Shown: positions 11,628 through 23,986 of the stretch, piece by piece
How the letters are laid out: each line of letters begins with the position of its first letter
Numbering within the stretch: the stretch's first letter is position 1
Position numbers and translations under genes: made by a program
Source of the DNA: Hippophae tibetana
Taxonomy: Eukaryota > Streptophyta > Magnoliopsida > Rosales > Elaeagnaceae
DNA length: 64,000 bases
Assembly (NCBI GenBank): GCA_037013495.1
Contig: CM072801.1
Location: 80,399,816-80,463,815 of the forward strand
Reading direction: 5' to 3'
Notes under the pieces: model-generated
Told to the model about the DNA's origin: nothing
The model's input: only the letters and a program-made list of their open reading frames with translations
The model's database searches: none

Positions 11628-13442
11628 GCTCGTCTCAATCCATACAATAATTTTTGGCCTGGGAATGGGACCTGATTTCTGTACCCAAATTCCCTCGTTT
11701 AAATAACTTATCGAGGGTTTTAAGATTTTGTCATAAATTTGCGGTTTACTTACCTTTGATATGATTCAATAGATCTGTCAATGAGATATTGGTTCCGACA
11801 AAGGTTTCATAATTTATTTGGTCATTAAATCTGTATTCTTCCTAAAAAACTATGGGAGTAGAAAAAGAAAGGGGCTAGTTTTCAAAACTTGAAAATTACG
11901 AAAACATTTGATGAATCAGACTTCCAACATCGAATAACCATAACTTTTAACTAGGGTATCGTAACGACTATTATAATATATCAAAATCGGAGCTCGTCTT
12001 GATCCATACAATAATTGTTGGCCTAGCATTGGAACCTGATTTCCGTACCCAATTTACATCATTTACATAACTTATCGAGAGTTTGAAGATTTTGTCGTAA
12101 ATTTCCGGTTTACTAACTTTCGATTTGAATCAATAGAGCTGTAAATGAGATATTGGATCCGACAAAGGTTTCTTTATTTATTTGGTCAATAAATCTGTAT
12201 TCTTCCTAAAAACTATGGGAGGAGAAAAAGAAAGGGGCTAGTTTTCATAATTTTACAAATAACAAAACATTTGATGAATCAGACTTCCAACATCAAATGA
12301 CCATAACTTTTGACTCGGGTAACGTAACGACTATTATAATATATCAAATCGGAGCTCGTCTCGATCCATACAATAATTTTTGGCCTCGGAATGGAACCTG
12401 ATTTCTGTACCCAAATTCCCTCGGTTACATAACTTATCGAGGGTTTTAAGATTTTTTCATAAATTTGCGGTTTACTTACCTTTGATATGATTCAATAGAT
12501 CTGTCAATGAGATATGGGTTCCGACAAAGGTTTCTTTATTTATTTGGTCATTAAATCTGTATTCTTCCTTAAAAACTATGGGAGTAGAAAAAGAAAGGCG
12601 CTAGTTTTCAAAACTTCAAAAATACGAAAACATTTGATGAATCAGACTTCCAACATCAAATGACCATAACTTTTGACTGGGGTAACGTAACAACTATTAT
12701 AATATATCAAATCGGAGCTCGTCTCGATCCATACAATAATTTTTGGCCTCGGAATGGGACCTGATTTCTGTACCCAAATTCCCTCGTTTACATAACTTAT
12801 CGAGGGTTTTAAGATTTTTTCATAAATTTGCGGTTTACTTACCTTTGATATGATTCAATAGAGCTGTCAATGAGATATTGGTTCCGACAAAGGTTTCTTT
12901 ATTTATTTGGTCATTAAATCTGTATTCTTCCTAAAAAACTATGGGAGTAGAAAAAGAAAGGCGCTAGTTTTCAAAACTTCAAAAATACGAAAACATTTGA
13001 TGAATCAGACTTCCAACATCAAATGACCATAACTTTTGACTGGGGTATCGTAACGACTATTATAATATATCAAATCGGAGCTCGTCTCAATCCATACAAT
13101 AATTTTTGGCCTCGGAATGGAACCTGATTTCTGTACCCAAATTCCCTCGGTTACATAACTTATCGAGGGTTTTAAGATTTTTTCATAAATTTGCGGTTTA
13201 CTTACCTTTGATATGATTCAATAGATCTGTCAATGAGATATGGGTTCCGACAAAGGTTTCTTTATTTATTTGGTCATTAAATCTGTATTCTTCCTTAAAA
13301 ACTATGGGAGTAGAAAAAGAAAGGCGCTAGTTTTCAAAACTTCAAAAATACGAAAACATTTGATGAATCAGACTTCCAACATCAAATGACCATAACTTTT
13401 GACTGGGGTATCGTAACGACTATTATAATATATCAAATCGGA
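11628..13442. repeat. HOR subunit, 5 monomers: A-B-F-D-F (1815 bp)
   Basis: Monomers start at 11628, 11992, 12354, 12717 and 13080. This is the third ABFDF subunit. Joined to 9810-11627 it makes a 3633-bp 10-mer, exactly one monomer (363 bp) shorter than the 11-mer to its left. Confidence 0.94.
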
Positions 13443-15260
13443 GCTCGTCTCAATCCATACAATAATTTTTGGCCTGGGAATGGGACCTGATTTCTGTACC
13501 CAAATTCCCTCGTTTAAATAACTTATCGAGGGTTTTAACATTTTGTCATAAATTTGCGGTTTACTTACCTTTGATATGATTCAATAGATCTGTCAATGAG
13601 ATATTGGTTCCGACAAAGGTTTCTTAATTTATTTGGTCATTAAATCTGTATTCTTCCTAAAAAACTATGGGAGTAGAAAAAGAAAGGGGCTAGTTTTCAA
13701 AACTTGAAAAATACGAAAACATTTGATGAATCAGACTTCCAACATCGAATGACCATAACTTTTAACTAGGGTATCGTAACGACTATTATAATATATCAAA
13801 ATCGGAGCTCGTCTCGATCCATACAATAATTGTTGGCCTAGCATTGGAACCTGATTTCCGTACCCAATTTACATCATTTACATAACTTATCGAGAGTTTG
13901 AAGATTTTGTCGTAAATTTCTGGTTTACTAACTTTCGATTTGAATCAATAGAGCTGTAAATGAGATATTGGATCCGACAAAGGTTTCTTTATTTATTTGG
14001 TCAATAAATCTGTATTCTTCCTAAAAACTATGGGAGGAGAAAAAGAAAGGGGCTAGTTTTCATAATTTTACAAATAACAAAACATTTGATGAATCAGACT
14101 TCCAACATCAAATGACCATAACTTTTGACTCGGGTAACGTAACGACTATTATAATATATCAAATCGGAGCTCGTCTCGATCCATACAATAATTGTTGGCC
14201 TCGGAATGGAACTTGATTTCTGTACCCAAATTCCATCGTTTACATAACTTATCGAGGGTTTGAAGATTTTGTCGTAAATTTGCGGTTTACTTACCTTCGA
14301 TATGATTCAATAGATCCGTCAATGAGATATTGGTTCCGACAAATGTTTCTATATTTATTTGGTCATTAAATCTGTATTCTTCCTAAAAAAACTATGGGAG
14401 CAGAAAAAAGAAAGGGGCTAGTTTTCATAATTTCAGAAATAACAAAACATTTGATGAATCAGACTTCCAACATCAAATGACCATAACTTTTGACTGGGGT
14501 ATCGTAACGACTATTGTAATATATCAAAATCGGAGCTCGTCTCGATCCATACAATAATTGTTGGCCTAGCATTGGAACCTGATTTCCGTACCCAAATTCC
14601 ATCGTTTACATAACTTACCGAGAGTTTGAAGATTTTGTTGTGAATTTCCAGTTTATTTACTTTCGATTTGAATCAATAGAGCTGTATATGAGATATTGGA
14701 TCCGACAAAGGTTTCTTTATTTATTTGGTCATTAAATCTGTATTCTTCCTAAAAACGTATGGGAGCAGAAAAAGAAAGGGGCTAGTTTTCAAAATTTCAA
14801 AAATAACAAAACATTTGATGAATCAGACTTCCTACATCAAATGACCATAACTTTGGACTGGGGTATCGTAACAACTATTATAATATATCAAATCGGAGCT
14901 CGTCTCGATCCATACAATAATTTTTGGCCTCAGAATGGGACCTGATTCCTGTACCCAAATTCCCTCGTTTACATAACTTATCGAGGGTTTTAAGATTTTT
15001 TCATAAATTTGCGGTTTACTTACCTTTGATATGATTCAATAGAGCTGTCAATGAGATATTGGTTCCGACAAAGGTTTCTTTATTTATTTGGTCATTAAAT
15101 CTGTATTCTTCCTAAAAAACTATGGGAGTAGAAAAAGAAAGGCGCTAGTTTTCAAAACTTCAAAAATACGAAAACATTTGATGAATCAGACTTCCAACAT
15201 CAAATGACCATAACTTTTGACTCGGGTATCGTAACGACTATTATAATATATCAAATCGAA
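13443..15260. repeat. HOR unit, 5 monomers: A-B-C-X-D (repeat of 9810-11627)
   Basis: Monomers start at 13443, 13807, 14169, 14535 and 14898. It copies 9810-11627 at an offset of 3633 bp, including the altered D. The only change I noticed is gttttaacatttt in A. It is followed directly by another A rather than by an ABFDF continuation with cataatttatt. Confidence 0.94.
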
Positions 15261-17806
15261 GCTCGTCTCAATCCATACAATAATTTTTGGCCTGGGAATG
15301 GGACCTGATTTCTGTACCCAAATTCCCTCGTTTAAATAACTTATCGAGGGTTTTAAGATTTTGTCATAAATTTGCGGTTTACTTACCTTTGATATGATTC
15401 AATAGATCTGTCAATGAGATATTGGTTCCGACAAAGGTTTCTTAATTTATTTGGTCATTAAATCTGTATTCTTCCTAAAAAACTATGGGAGTAGAAAAAG
15501 AAAGGGGCTAGTTTTCAAAACTTGAAAAATACGAAAACATTTGATGAATCAGACTTCCAACATCGAATGACCATAACTTTTAACTAGGGTATCGTAACGA
15601 CTATTATAATATATCAAAATCGGAGCTCGTCTCGATCCATACAATAATTGTTGGCCTAGCATTGGAACCTGATTTCCGTAATCAATTTACATCATTTACA
15701 TAACTTATCGAGAGTTTGAAGATTTTGTCATAAATTTCCGGTTTACTAACTTTCGATTTGAATCAATAGAGCTGTAAATGAGATATTGGATCCGACAAAG
15801 GTTTCTTTATTTATTTGGTCAATAAATCTGTATTCTTCCTAAAAACTATGGGAGGAGAAAAAGAAAGGGGCTAGTTTTCATAATTTTACAAATAACAAAA
15901 CATTTGATGAATCAAACTTCCAACATCAAATGACCATAACTTTTGACTCGGGTAACGTAACGACTATTATAATATATCAAATCGGAGCTCGTCTCGATCC
16001 ATACAATAATTGTTGGCCTCGGAATGGAACTTGATTTCTGTACCCAAATTCCATCGTTTACATAACTTATCGAGGGTTTGAAGATTTTGTCGTAAATTTG
16101 CGGTTTACTTACCTTCGATATGATTCAATAGATCCGTCAATGAGATATTGGTTCCGACAAATGTTTCTATATTTATTTGGTCATTAAATCTGTATTCTTC
16201 CTAAAAAAACTATGGGAGCAGAAAAAAGAAAGGGGCTAGTTTTCATAATTTCAAAAATAACAAAACATTTGATGAATCAGACTTCCAACATCAAATGACC
16301 ATAACTTTTGACTGGGGTATCGTAACGACTATTGTAATATATCAAAATCGGAGCTCGTCTCGATCCATACAATAATTGTTGGCCAAGCATTGGAACCTGA
16401 TTTCCGTACCCAAATTCCATCGTTTACATAACTTATCGAGAGTTTGAAGATTTTGTCGTGAATTTCCAGTTTATTTACTTTCGATTTGAATCAATAGAGC
16501 TGTAAATGAGATATTGGATCCGACAAAGGTTTCTTTATTTATTTGGTCATTAAATCTGTATTCTTCCTAAAAACGTATGGGAGCAGAAAAAGAAAGGGCT
16601 AGTTTTCAAAATTTCAAAAATAACAAAACATTTGATGAATCAGACTTCCAACATCAAATGACCATAACTTTTGACTGGGGTATCGTAACAACTATTATAA
16701 TATATCAAATCAGAGCTCGTCTCGATCCATACAATAATTTTTGGCCTCGGAATGGGACCTGATTTCTGTACCCAAATTCCCTCGTTTACATAACTTATCG
16801 AGGGTTTTAAGATTTTGTCATAAATTTGCGGTTTACTTACCTATGATATGATTCAATAGAGCTGTCAATGAGATATTGGTTCCGACAAAGGTTTCTTTAT
16901 TTATTTGGTCATTAAATCTGAATTCTTCCTAAAAAACTATGGGAGTACAAAAAGAAAGGGGCTAGTTTTCAAAACTTCAAATATACGAAAACATTTGATG
17001 AATCAGACTTCCAACATCAAATGACCATAACTTTTAACTAGGGTATCGTAACGACTATTATAATATATCAAAATCGGAGCTCGTCTCGATCCATACAATA
17101 ATTGTTGGCCTAGCATTGGAACCTGATTTCCGTACCCAAATTCCATCGTTTACATAACTTATCGAGAGTTTGAAGATTTTGTCGTAAATTTCCGGTTTAC
17201 TAACTTTCGATTTGAATTAATAGAGCTGTAAATGAGATATTGGATCCGACAAAGGTTTCTTTATTTATTTGGTCAATAAATCTGTATTCTTCCTAAAAAA
17301 CTATGGGAGGAGAAAAAGAAAGGGGCTAGTTTTCAAAACTTCAAAAATACGAAAACATTTGATGAATCAGACTTCCAACATCAAATGACCATAACTTTTA
17401 ACTAGGGTATCGTAACGACTATTATAATATATCAAAATCGGAGCTCGTCTCGATCCATACAATAATTGTTGGCCTAGCATTGGAACCTGATTTCCGTACC
17501 CAAATTCCATCGTTTACATAACTTATCGAGAGTTTGAAGATTTTGTCGTGAATTTCCAGTTTATTTACTTTCGATTTGAATCAATAGAGAGCTGTAAATG
17601 AGATATTGGATCCGACAAAGGTTTCTTTATTTATTTGGTCATTAAATCTGTATTCTTCCTAAAAACGTATGGGAGCAGAAAAAGAAAGGGGCTAGTTTTC
17701 AAAATTTCAAAAATAACAAAACATTTGATGAATCAGACTTCCTACATCAAATGACCATAACTTTGGACTGGGTATCGTAACAACTATTATAATATATCAA
17801 ATCGGA
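15261..17806. repeat. Transition block A-B-C-X'-I-II-II, left copy of a distant duplication
   Basis: Monomers start at 15261 (A), 15625 (B), 15987 (C), 16353 (X'), 16715 (type I), 17079 (type II) and 17443 (type II). Marks are ggccaagcattgg in X', the boundary tcagagctc, cctatgatatg and gagtacaaaaag in the type I monomer, gaattaatagagc at 17079, and a 2-bp gain in aatagagagctg at 17443. The same marks recur in order at 54881-57322, an offset of 39,620-39,621 bp. X' is 362 bp because it has one g fewer in aaagaaagggctag. Confidence 0.92.
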
Positions 17807-19258
17807 GCTCGTCTCGATCCATACAATAATTTTTGGCCTCGGAATGGGACCTGATTTCTGTACCCAAATTCCCTCGTTTACATAACTTATCGAGGGTTTT
17901 AAGATTTTTTCATAAATTTGCGGTTTACTTACCTTTGATATGATTCAATAGAGCTGTCAATGAGATATTGGTTCCGACAAAGGTTTCTTTATTTATTTGG
18001 TCATTAAATCTGTATTCTTCCTAAAAAACTATGGGAGTAGAAAAAGAAAGGCGCTAGTTTTCAAAACTTCAAAAATACGAAAACATTTGATGAATCAGAC
18101 TTCCAACATCAAATGACCATAACTTTTGACTCGGGTATCGTAACGACTATTATAATATATCAAATCGGAGCTCGTCTCAATCCATACAATAATTTTTGGC
18201 CTCGGAATGGGACCTGATTTCTGTACCCAAATTCCCTCGTTTACATAACTTATCGAGGGTTTTAAGATTTTGTCATAAATTTGCGGTTTACTTACCTTTG
18301 ATATGATTCAATAGATCTGTCACTGAGATATGGGTTCCGACAAAGGTTTCTTTATTTATTTGGTCATTAAATCTGTATTCTTCCTAAAAAACTATGGGAG
18401 TAGAAAAAGAAAGGCGCTAGTTTTCAAAACTTCAAAAATACGAAAACATTTGATGAATCAGACTTCCAACATCAAATGACCATAACTTTTGACTGGGGTA
18501 TCGTAACGACTATTATAATATATCAAATCGGAGCTCGTCTCAATCCATACAATAATTTTTGGCCTGGGAATGGGACCTGATTTCTGTACCCAAATTCCCT
18601 CGTTTAAATAACTTATCGAGGGTTTTAAGATTTTGTCATAAATTTGCGGTTTACTTACCTTTGATATGATTCAATAGATCTGTCAATGAGATATTGGTTC
18701 CGACAAAGGTTTCTTAATTTATTTGGTCATTAAATCTGTATTCTTCCTAAAAAACTATGGGAGTAGAAAAAGAAAGGGGCTAGTTTTCAAAACTTGAAAA
18801 ATACGAAAACATTTGGTGAATCAGACTTCCAACATCGAATGACCATAACTTTTAACTAGGGTATCGTAACGACTATTATAATATATCAAAATCGGAGCTC
18901 GTCTCGATCCATACAATAATTGTTGGCCTAGCATTGGAACTTGATTTCCGTACCCAATTTACATCATTTACATAACTTATCGAGAGTTTGAAGATTTTGT
19001 CGTAAATTTCCGGTTTACTAACTTTCGATTTGAATCAATAGAGCTGTAAATGAGATATTGGATCCGACAAAGGTTTCTTTATTTATTTGGTCAATAAATC
19101 TGTATTCTTCCTAAAAACTATGGGAGGAGAAAAAGAAAGGGGCTAGTTTTCATAATTTTACAAATAACAAAACATTTGATGAATCAGACTTCCAACATCA
19201 AATGACCATAACTTTTGACTCGGGTAACGTAACGACTATTATAATATATCAAATCGGA
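17807..19258. repeat. Irregular HOR block D-E-A-B
   Basis: Monomers start at 17807 (D), 18170 (E1), 18533 (A) and 18897 (B). The order repeats at 24715-26166, at an offset of 6908 bp. Local changes include cactgagatatggg in E and catttggtgaatc in A. Confidence 0.9.
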
Positions 19259-20347
19259 GCTCGTCTCGATCCATACAATAATTGTTGGCCTCGGAATGGA
19301 ACTTGATTTCTGTACCCAAATTCCATCGTTTACATAACTTATCGAGGGTTTGAAGATTTTGACGTAAATTTGCGGTTTACTTACCTTCGATATGATTCAA
19401 TAGATCCGTCAATGAGATATTGGTTCCGACATAGGTTTCTTTATTTATTTGGTCATTAAATCTGTATTCTTCCTAAAAACGTATGGGAGCAGAAAAAGAA
19501 AGGGGCTAGTTTTCAAAATTTCAAAAATAACAAAACATTTGATGAATCAGACTTCCTACATCAAATGACCATAACTTTTGACTGGGGTATCGTAACAACT
19601 ATTATAATATATCAAATCGGAGCTCGTCTCGATCCATAAAATAATTTTTGGCCTTGGAATGGGACCTGATTTCCGTACCCAAATTCCCTCGTTTACATAA
19701 CTTATCGAGAGTTTGAAGATTTTGTCGTGAATTTCCAGTTTATTTACTTTCGATTTGAATCAATAGAGCTGTAAATGAGATATTGGATCCGACAAAGGTT
19801 TCTTTATTTATTTGGTCAATAAATCTGTATTCTTCCTAAAAAACTATGGGAGGAGAAAAAGAAAGGGGCTAGTTTTCAAAACTTCAAAAATATGAAAACA
19901 TTTGATGAATCAGACTTCCAACATCAAATGACCATAACTTTTAACTAGGGTATCGTAACGACTATTATAATATATCAAAATCGGAGCTCGTCTCGATCCA
20001 TACAATAATTGTTGGCCTAGCATTGGAACCTGATTTCCGTACCCAAATTCCATCGTTTACATTACTTATCGAGAGTTTGAAGATTTTGTCGTGAATTTCC
20101 AGTTTATTTACTTTCGATTTGAATCAATAGAGCTGTAAATGAGATATTGGATCCGACAAAGGTTTCTTTATTTATTTGGTCAATAAATCTGTATTCTTCC
20201 TAAAAACTATGGGAGGAGAAAAAGAAAGGGGCTAGTTTTCATAATTTTACAAATAACAAAACATTTGATGAATCAGACTTCCAACATCAAATGACCATAA
20301 CTTTTGACTCGGGTAACGTAACGACTATTATAATATATCAAATCGGA
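19259..20347. repeat. Three-monomer expansion (1089 bp) of chimeric and type II monomers
   Basis: Monomers start at 19259 (C head with X tail, joined near monomer position 168-182), 19622 (type I head with type II body, ccataaaataattt and gccttggaatggg) and 19986 (type II with B-like tail). The next monomer, 20348, repeats the C/X chimera of 19259 at 1089 bp. The right copy of the large duplication lacks these three monomers, which accounts exactly for the shift from a 6908-bp to a 5819-bp offset. Confidence 0.88.
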
Positions 20348-23259
20348 GCTCGTCTCGATCCATACAATAATTGTTGGCCTCGGAATGGAACTTGATTTCT
20401 GTACCCAAATTCCATCGTTTACATAACTTATCGAGGGTTTGAAGATTTTGTCGTAAATTTGCGGTTTACTTACCTTCGATATGATTGAATAGATCCGTCA
20501 ATGAGATATTGGTTCCGACATAGGTTTCTTTATTTATTTGGTCATTAAATCTGTATTCTTCCTAAAAACGTATGGGAGCAGAAAAAGAAAGGGGCTAGTT
20601 TTCAAAATTTCAAAAATAACAAAACATTTGATGAATCAGACTTCCTACATCAAATGACCATAACTTTTGACTGGGGTATCATAACAACTATTATAATATA
20701 TCAAATCGGAGCTCGTCTCGATCCATAAAATAATTTTTGGCCTTGGAATGGGACCTGATTTCTGTACCCAAATTCCCTCGTTTACATAACTTATCGAGGG
20801 TTTTAAGATTTTGTCGTAAATTTGCGGTTTACTTACCTTCGATATGATTGAATAGATCCGTCAATGAGATATTGGTTCCGACATAGGTTTCTATATTTAT
20901 TTGGTCATTAAATCTGTATTCTTCCTAAAAAATCTATGGGAGCAGAAAAAAGAAAGGGGCTAGTTTTCATAATTTCAAAAATAACAAAACATTTGATGAA
21001 TCAGACTTCCAACATCAAATGACCATAACTTTTTGACTGGGGTATCGTAACAACTATTATAATATATCAAATCGGAGCTCGTCTCGATCCATACAATAAT
21101 TTTTGGCCTCGGAATGGGACCTGATTTCTGTACCCAAATTCCATCGTTTACATAACTTATCGGGGGTTTTATGATTTTGTCATAAATTTGCGGTTTACTT
21201 ACCTATGATATGATTCAATAGAGCTGTCAATGAGATATTGGTTCCGACAAAGGTTTCTTTATTTATTTGGTCATTAAATCTGTATTCTTCATAAAAAACT
21301 ATGGGAGTAGAAAAAGAAAGGGGCTAGTTTTCAAAACTTCAAAAATACGAAAACATTTGATGAATCAGACTTACAACATCAAATGACCATAACTTTTAAC
21401 TAGGGTATCGTAACGACTATTATAATATATCAAAATCGGAGCTCGTCTCGATCCATACAATAATTGTTGGCCTAGCATTGGAACCTGATTTCCGTACCCA
21501 AATTCCATCGTTTACATAACTTATCGAGAGTTTGAAGATTTTGTCGTGAATTTCCAGTTTATTTACTTTCGATTTGAATCAATAGAGCTGTAAATGAGAT
21601 ATTGGATCCGACAAAGGTTTCTTTATTTATTTGGTCAATAAATCTGTATTCCTCCTAAAAAACTATGGGAGGAGAAAAAGAAAGGGGCTAGTTTTCAAAA
21701 CTTCAAAAATACGAAAACATTTGATGAATCAGACTTCCAACATCAAATGACCATAACTTTTAACTAGGGTATCGTAACGACTATTATAATATATCAAAAT
21801 CGGAGCTCGTCTCGATCCATACAATAATTGTTGGCCTAGCATTGGAACCTGATTTCCGTACCCAAATTCCATCGTTTACATAACTTATCGAGAGTTTGAA
21901 GATTTTGTCGTGAATTTCCAGTTTATTTACTTTCGATTTGAATCAATAGAGCTGTAAATGAGATATTGGATCCGACAAAGGTTTCTTTATTTATTTGGTC
22001 ATTAAATCTGTATTCTTCCTAAAAACGTATGGGAGCAGAAAAAGAAAGGGGCTACTTTTCAAAATTTCAAAAATAACAAAACATTTGATGAATCAGACTT
22101 CCAACATCAAATGACCATAACTTTTGACTGGGGTATCGTAACAACTATTATAATATATCAAATCGGAGCTCGTCTCGATCCATACAATAATTTTTGGCCT
22201 CGGAATGGGACCTGATTTCTGTACCCAAATACCCTCGTTTACATAACTTATCGAGGGTTTTAAGATTTTGTCATAAATTTGCGGTTTACTTACCTATGAT
22301 ATGATTCAATAGAGCTGTCAATGAGATATTGGTTCCGACAAAGGTTTCTTTATTTATTTGGTCATTAAATCTGTATTCTTCCTAAAAAACTATGGGAGTA
22401 GAAAAAGAAAGGGGCTAGTTTTCAAAACTTCAAAAATACGAAAACATTTGATGAATCAAACTTCCAACATCAAATGACAATAACTTTTAACTAGGGTATC
22501 GTAACGACTATTATAATATATCAAAATCGGAGCTCGTCTCGATCCATACAATAATTGTTGGCCTCGGAATGGAACCTGATTTCTGTACCCAAATTCCATC
22601 GTTTACATAACTTATCGAGGGTTTGAAGATTTTGTCGTAAATTTGCGGTTTACTTACCTTCGATATGATTGAATAGATCCGTCAATGAGATATTGGTTCC
22701 GACATAGGTTTCTATATTTATTTGGTCATTAAATCTGTATTCTTCCTAAAAAATCTATGGGAGCAGAAAAAAGAAAGGGGCTAGTTTTCATAATTTCAAA
22801 AATAACAAAACATTTGATGAATCAGACTTCCAACATCAAATGACCATAACTTTTGACTGGGGTATCGTAACGACTATTGTAATATATCAAAATCGGAGCT
22901 CGCTCGATCCATACAATAATTGTTGGCCTAGCATTGGAACCTGATTTCCGTACCCAAATTCCATCGTTTACATAACTTACCGAGAGTTTGAAGATTTTGT
23001 TGTGAATTTCCAGTTTATTTACTTTCGATTTGAATCAATAGAGCTGTAAATGAGATATTGGATCCGACAAAGGTTTCTTTATTTATTTGGTCATTAAATC
23101 TGTATTCTTCCTAAAAACGTATGGGAGCAGAAAAAGAAAGGGGCTAGTTTTCAAAATTTCAAAAATAACAAAACATTTGATGAATCAGACTTCCTACATC
23201 AAATGACCATAACTTTTGACTGGGGTATCGTAACAACTATTATAATATATCAAATCGGA
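20348..23259. repeat. Irregular divergent block of eight monomers, left duplicate
   Basis: Monomers start at 20348 (C/X), 20711 (I/III chimera), 21077 (I), 21441 (II), 21805 (II), 22168 (I), 22532 (III) and 22898 (II, with gctcgctcgatcc, one t lost). Marks are gtatcataac, ctttttgactgg, cgggggttttatg, ggctacttttc, aaataccctcg, and atgacaataac. All recur at a 5819-bp offset in 26167-29078. Confidence 0.92.
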
Positions 23260-23986
23260 GCTCGTCTCGATCCATACAATAATTTTTGGCCTCGGAATGG
23301 GACCTGATTTCTGTACCCAAATTCCCTCGTTTACATAACTTATCGAGGGTTTTAAGATTTTTTCATAAATTTGCGGTTTACTTACCTTTGATATGATTCA
23401 ATAGAGCTGTCAATGAGATATTGGTTCCGACAAAGGTTTCTTTATTTATTTGGTCATTAAATCTGTATTCTTCCTAAAAAACTATGGGAGTAGAAAAAGA
23501 AAGGCGCTAGTTTTCAAAACTTCAAAAATACGAAAACATTTGATGAATCAGACTTCCAACATCAAATGACCATAACTTTTGACTGGGGTATCGTAACGAC
23601 TATTATAATATATCAAATCGGAGCTCGTCTCAATCCATACAATAATTTTTGGCCTCGGAATGGGACCTGATTTCTGTACCCAAATTCCCTCGTTTACATA
23701 ACTTATCGAGGGTTTTAAGATTTTGTCATAAATTTGCGGTTTACTTACCTTTGATATGATTCAATAGATCTGTCAATGAGATATTGGTTCCGACAAAGGT
23801 TTCTTTATTTATTTGGTCATTAAATCTGTATTCTTCCTAAAAAACTATGGGAGTAGAAAAAGAAAGGGGCTAGTTTTCAAAACTTCAAAAATACGAAAAC
23901 ATTTGATGAATCAGACTTACAACATCAAATGACCATAACTTTTAACTAGGGTATCGTAACGACTATTATAATATATCAAAATCGGA
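23260..23986. repeat. Junction monomers between the two segmental duplicates
   Basis: The monomer at 23260 is an ordinary D. The one at 23623 begins as E but ends like a type I/A monomer (gacttacaacatc, ttttaactaggg, 364 bp), resembling the tail of 21077. The second duplicate starts right after it, so this chimera probably marks the exchange that created the duplication. Confidence 0.85.

Noticed and set aside
16577-16762. Open frame of 61 codons on the + strand
   Set aside because: It lies wholly within satellite monomers and exists only because this X' copy is one base shorter (aaagggctag). The same register is closed in sibling monomers, and nothing resembles a protein domain.
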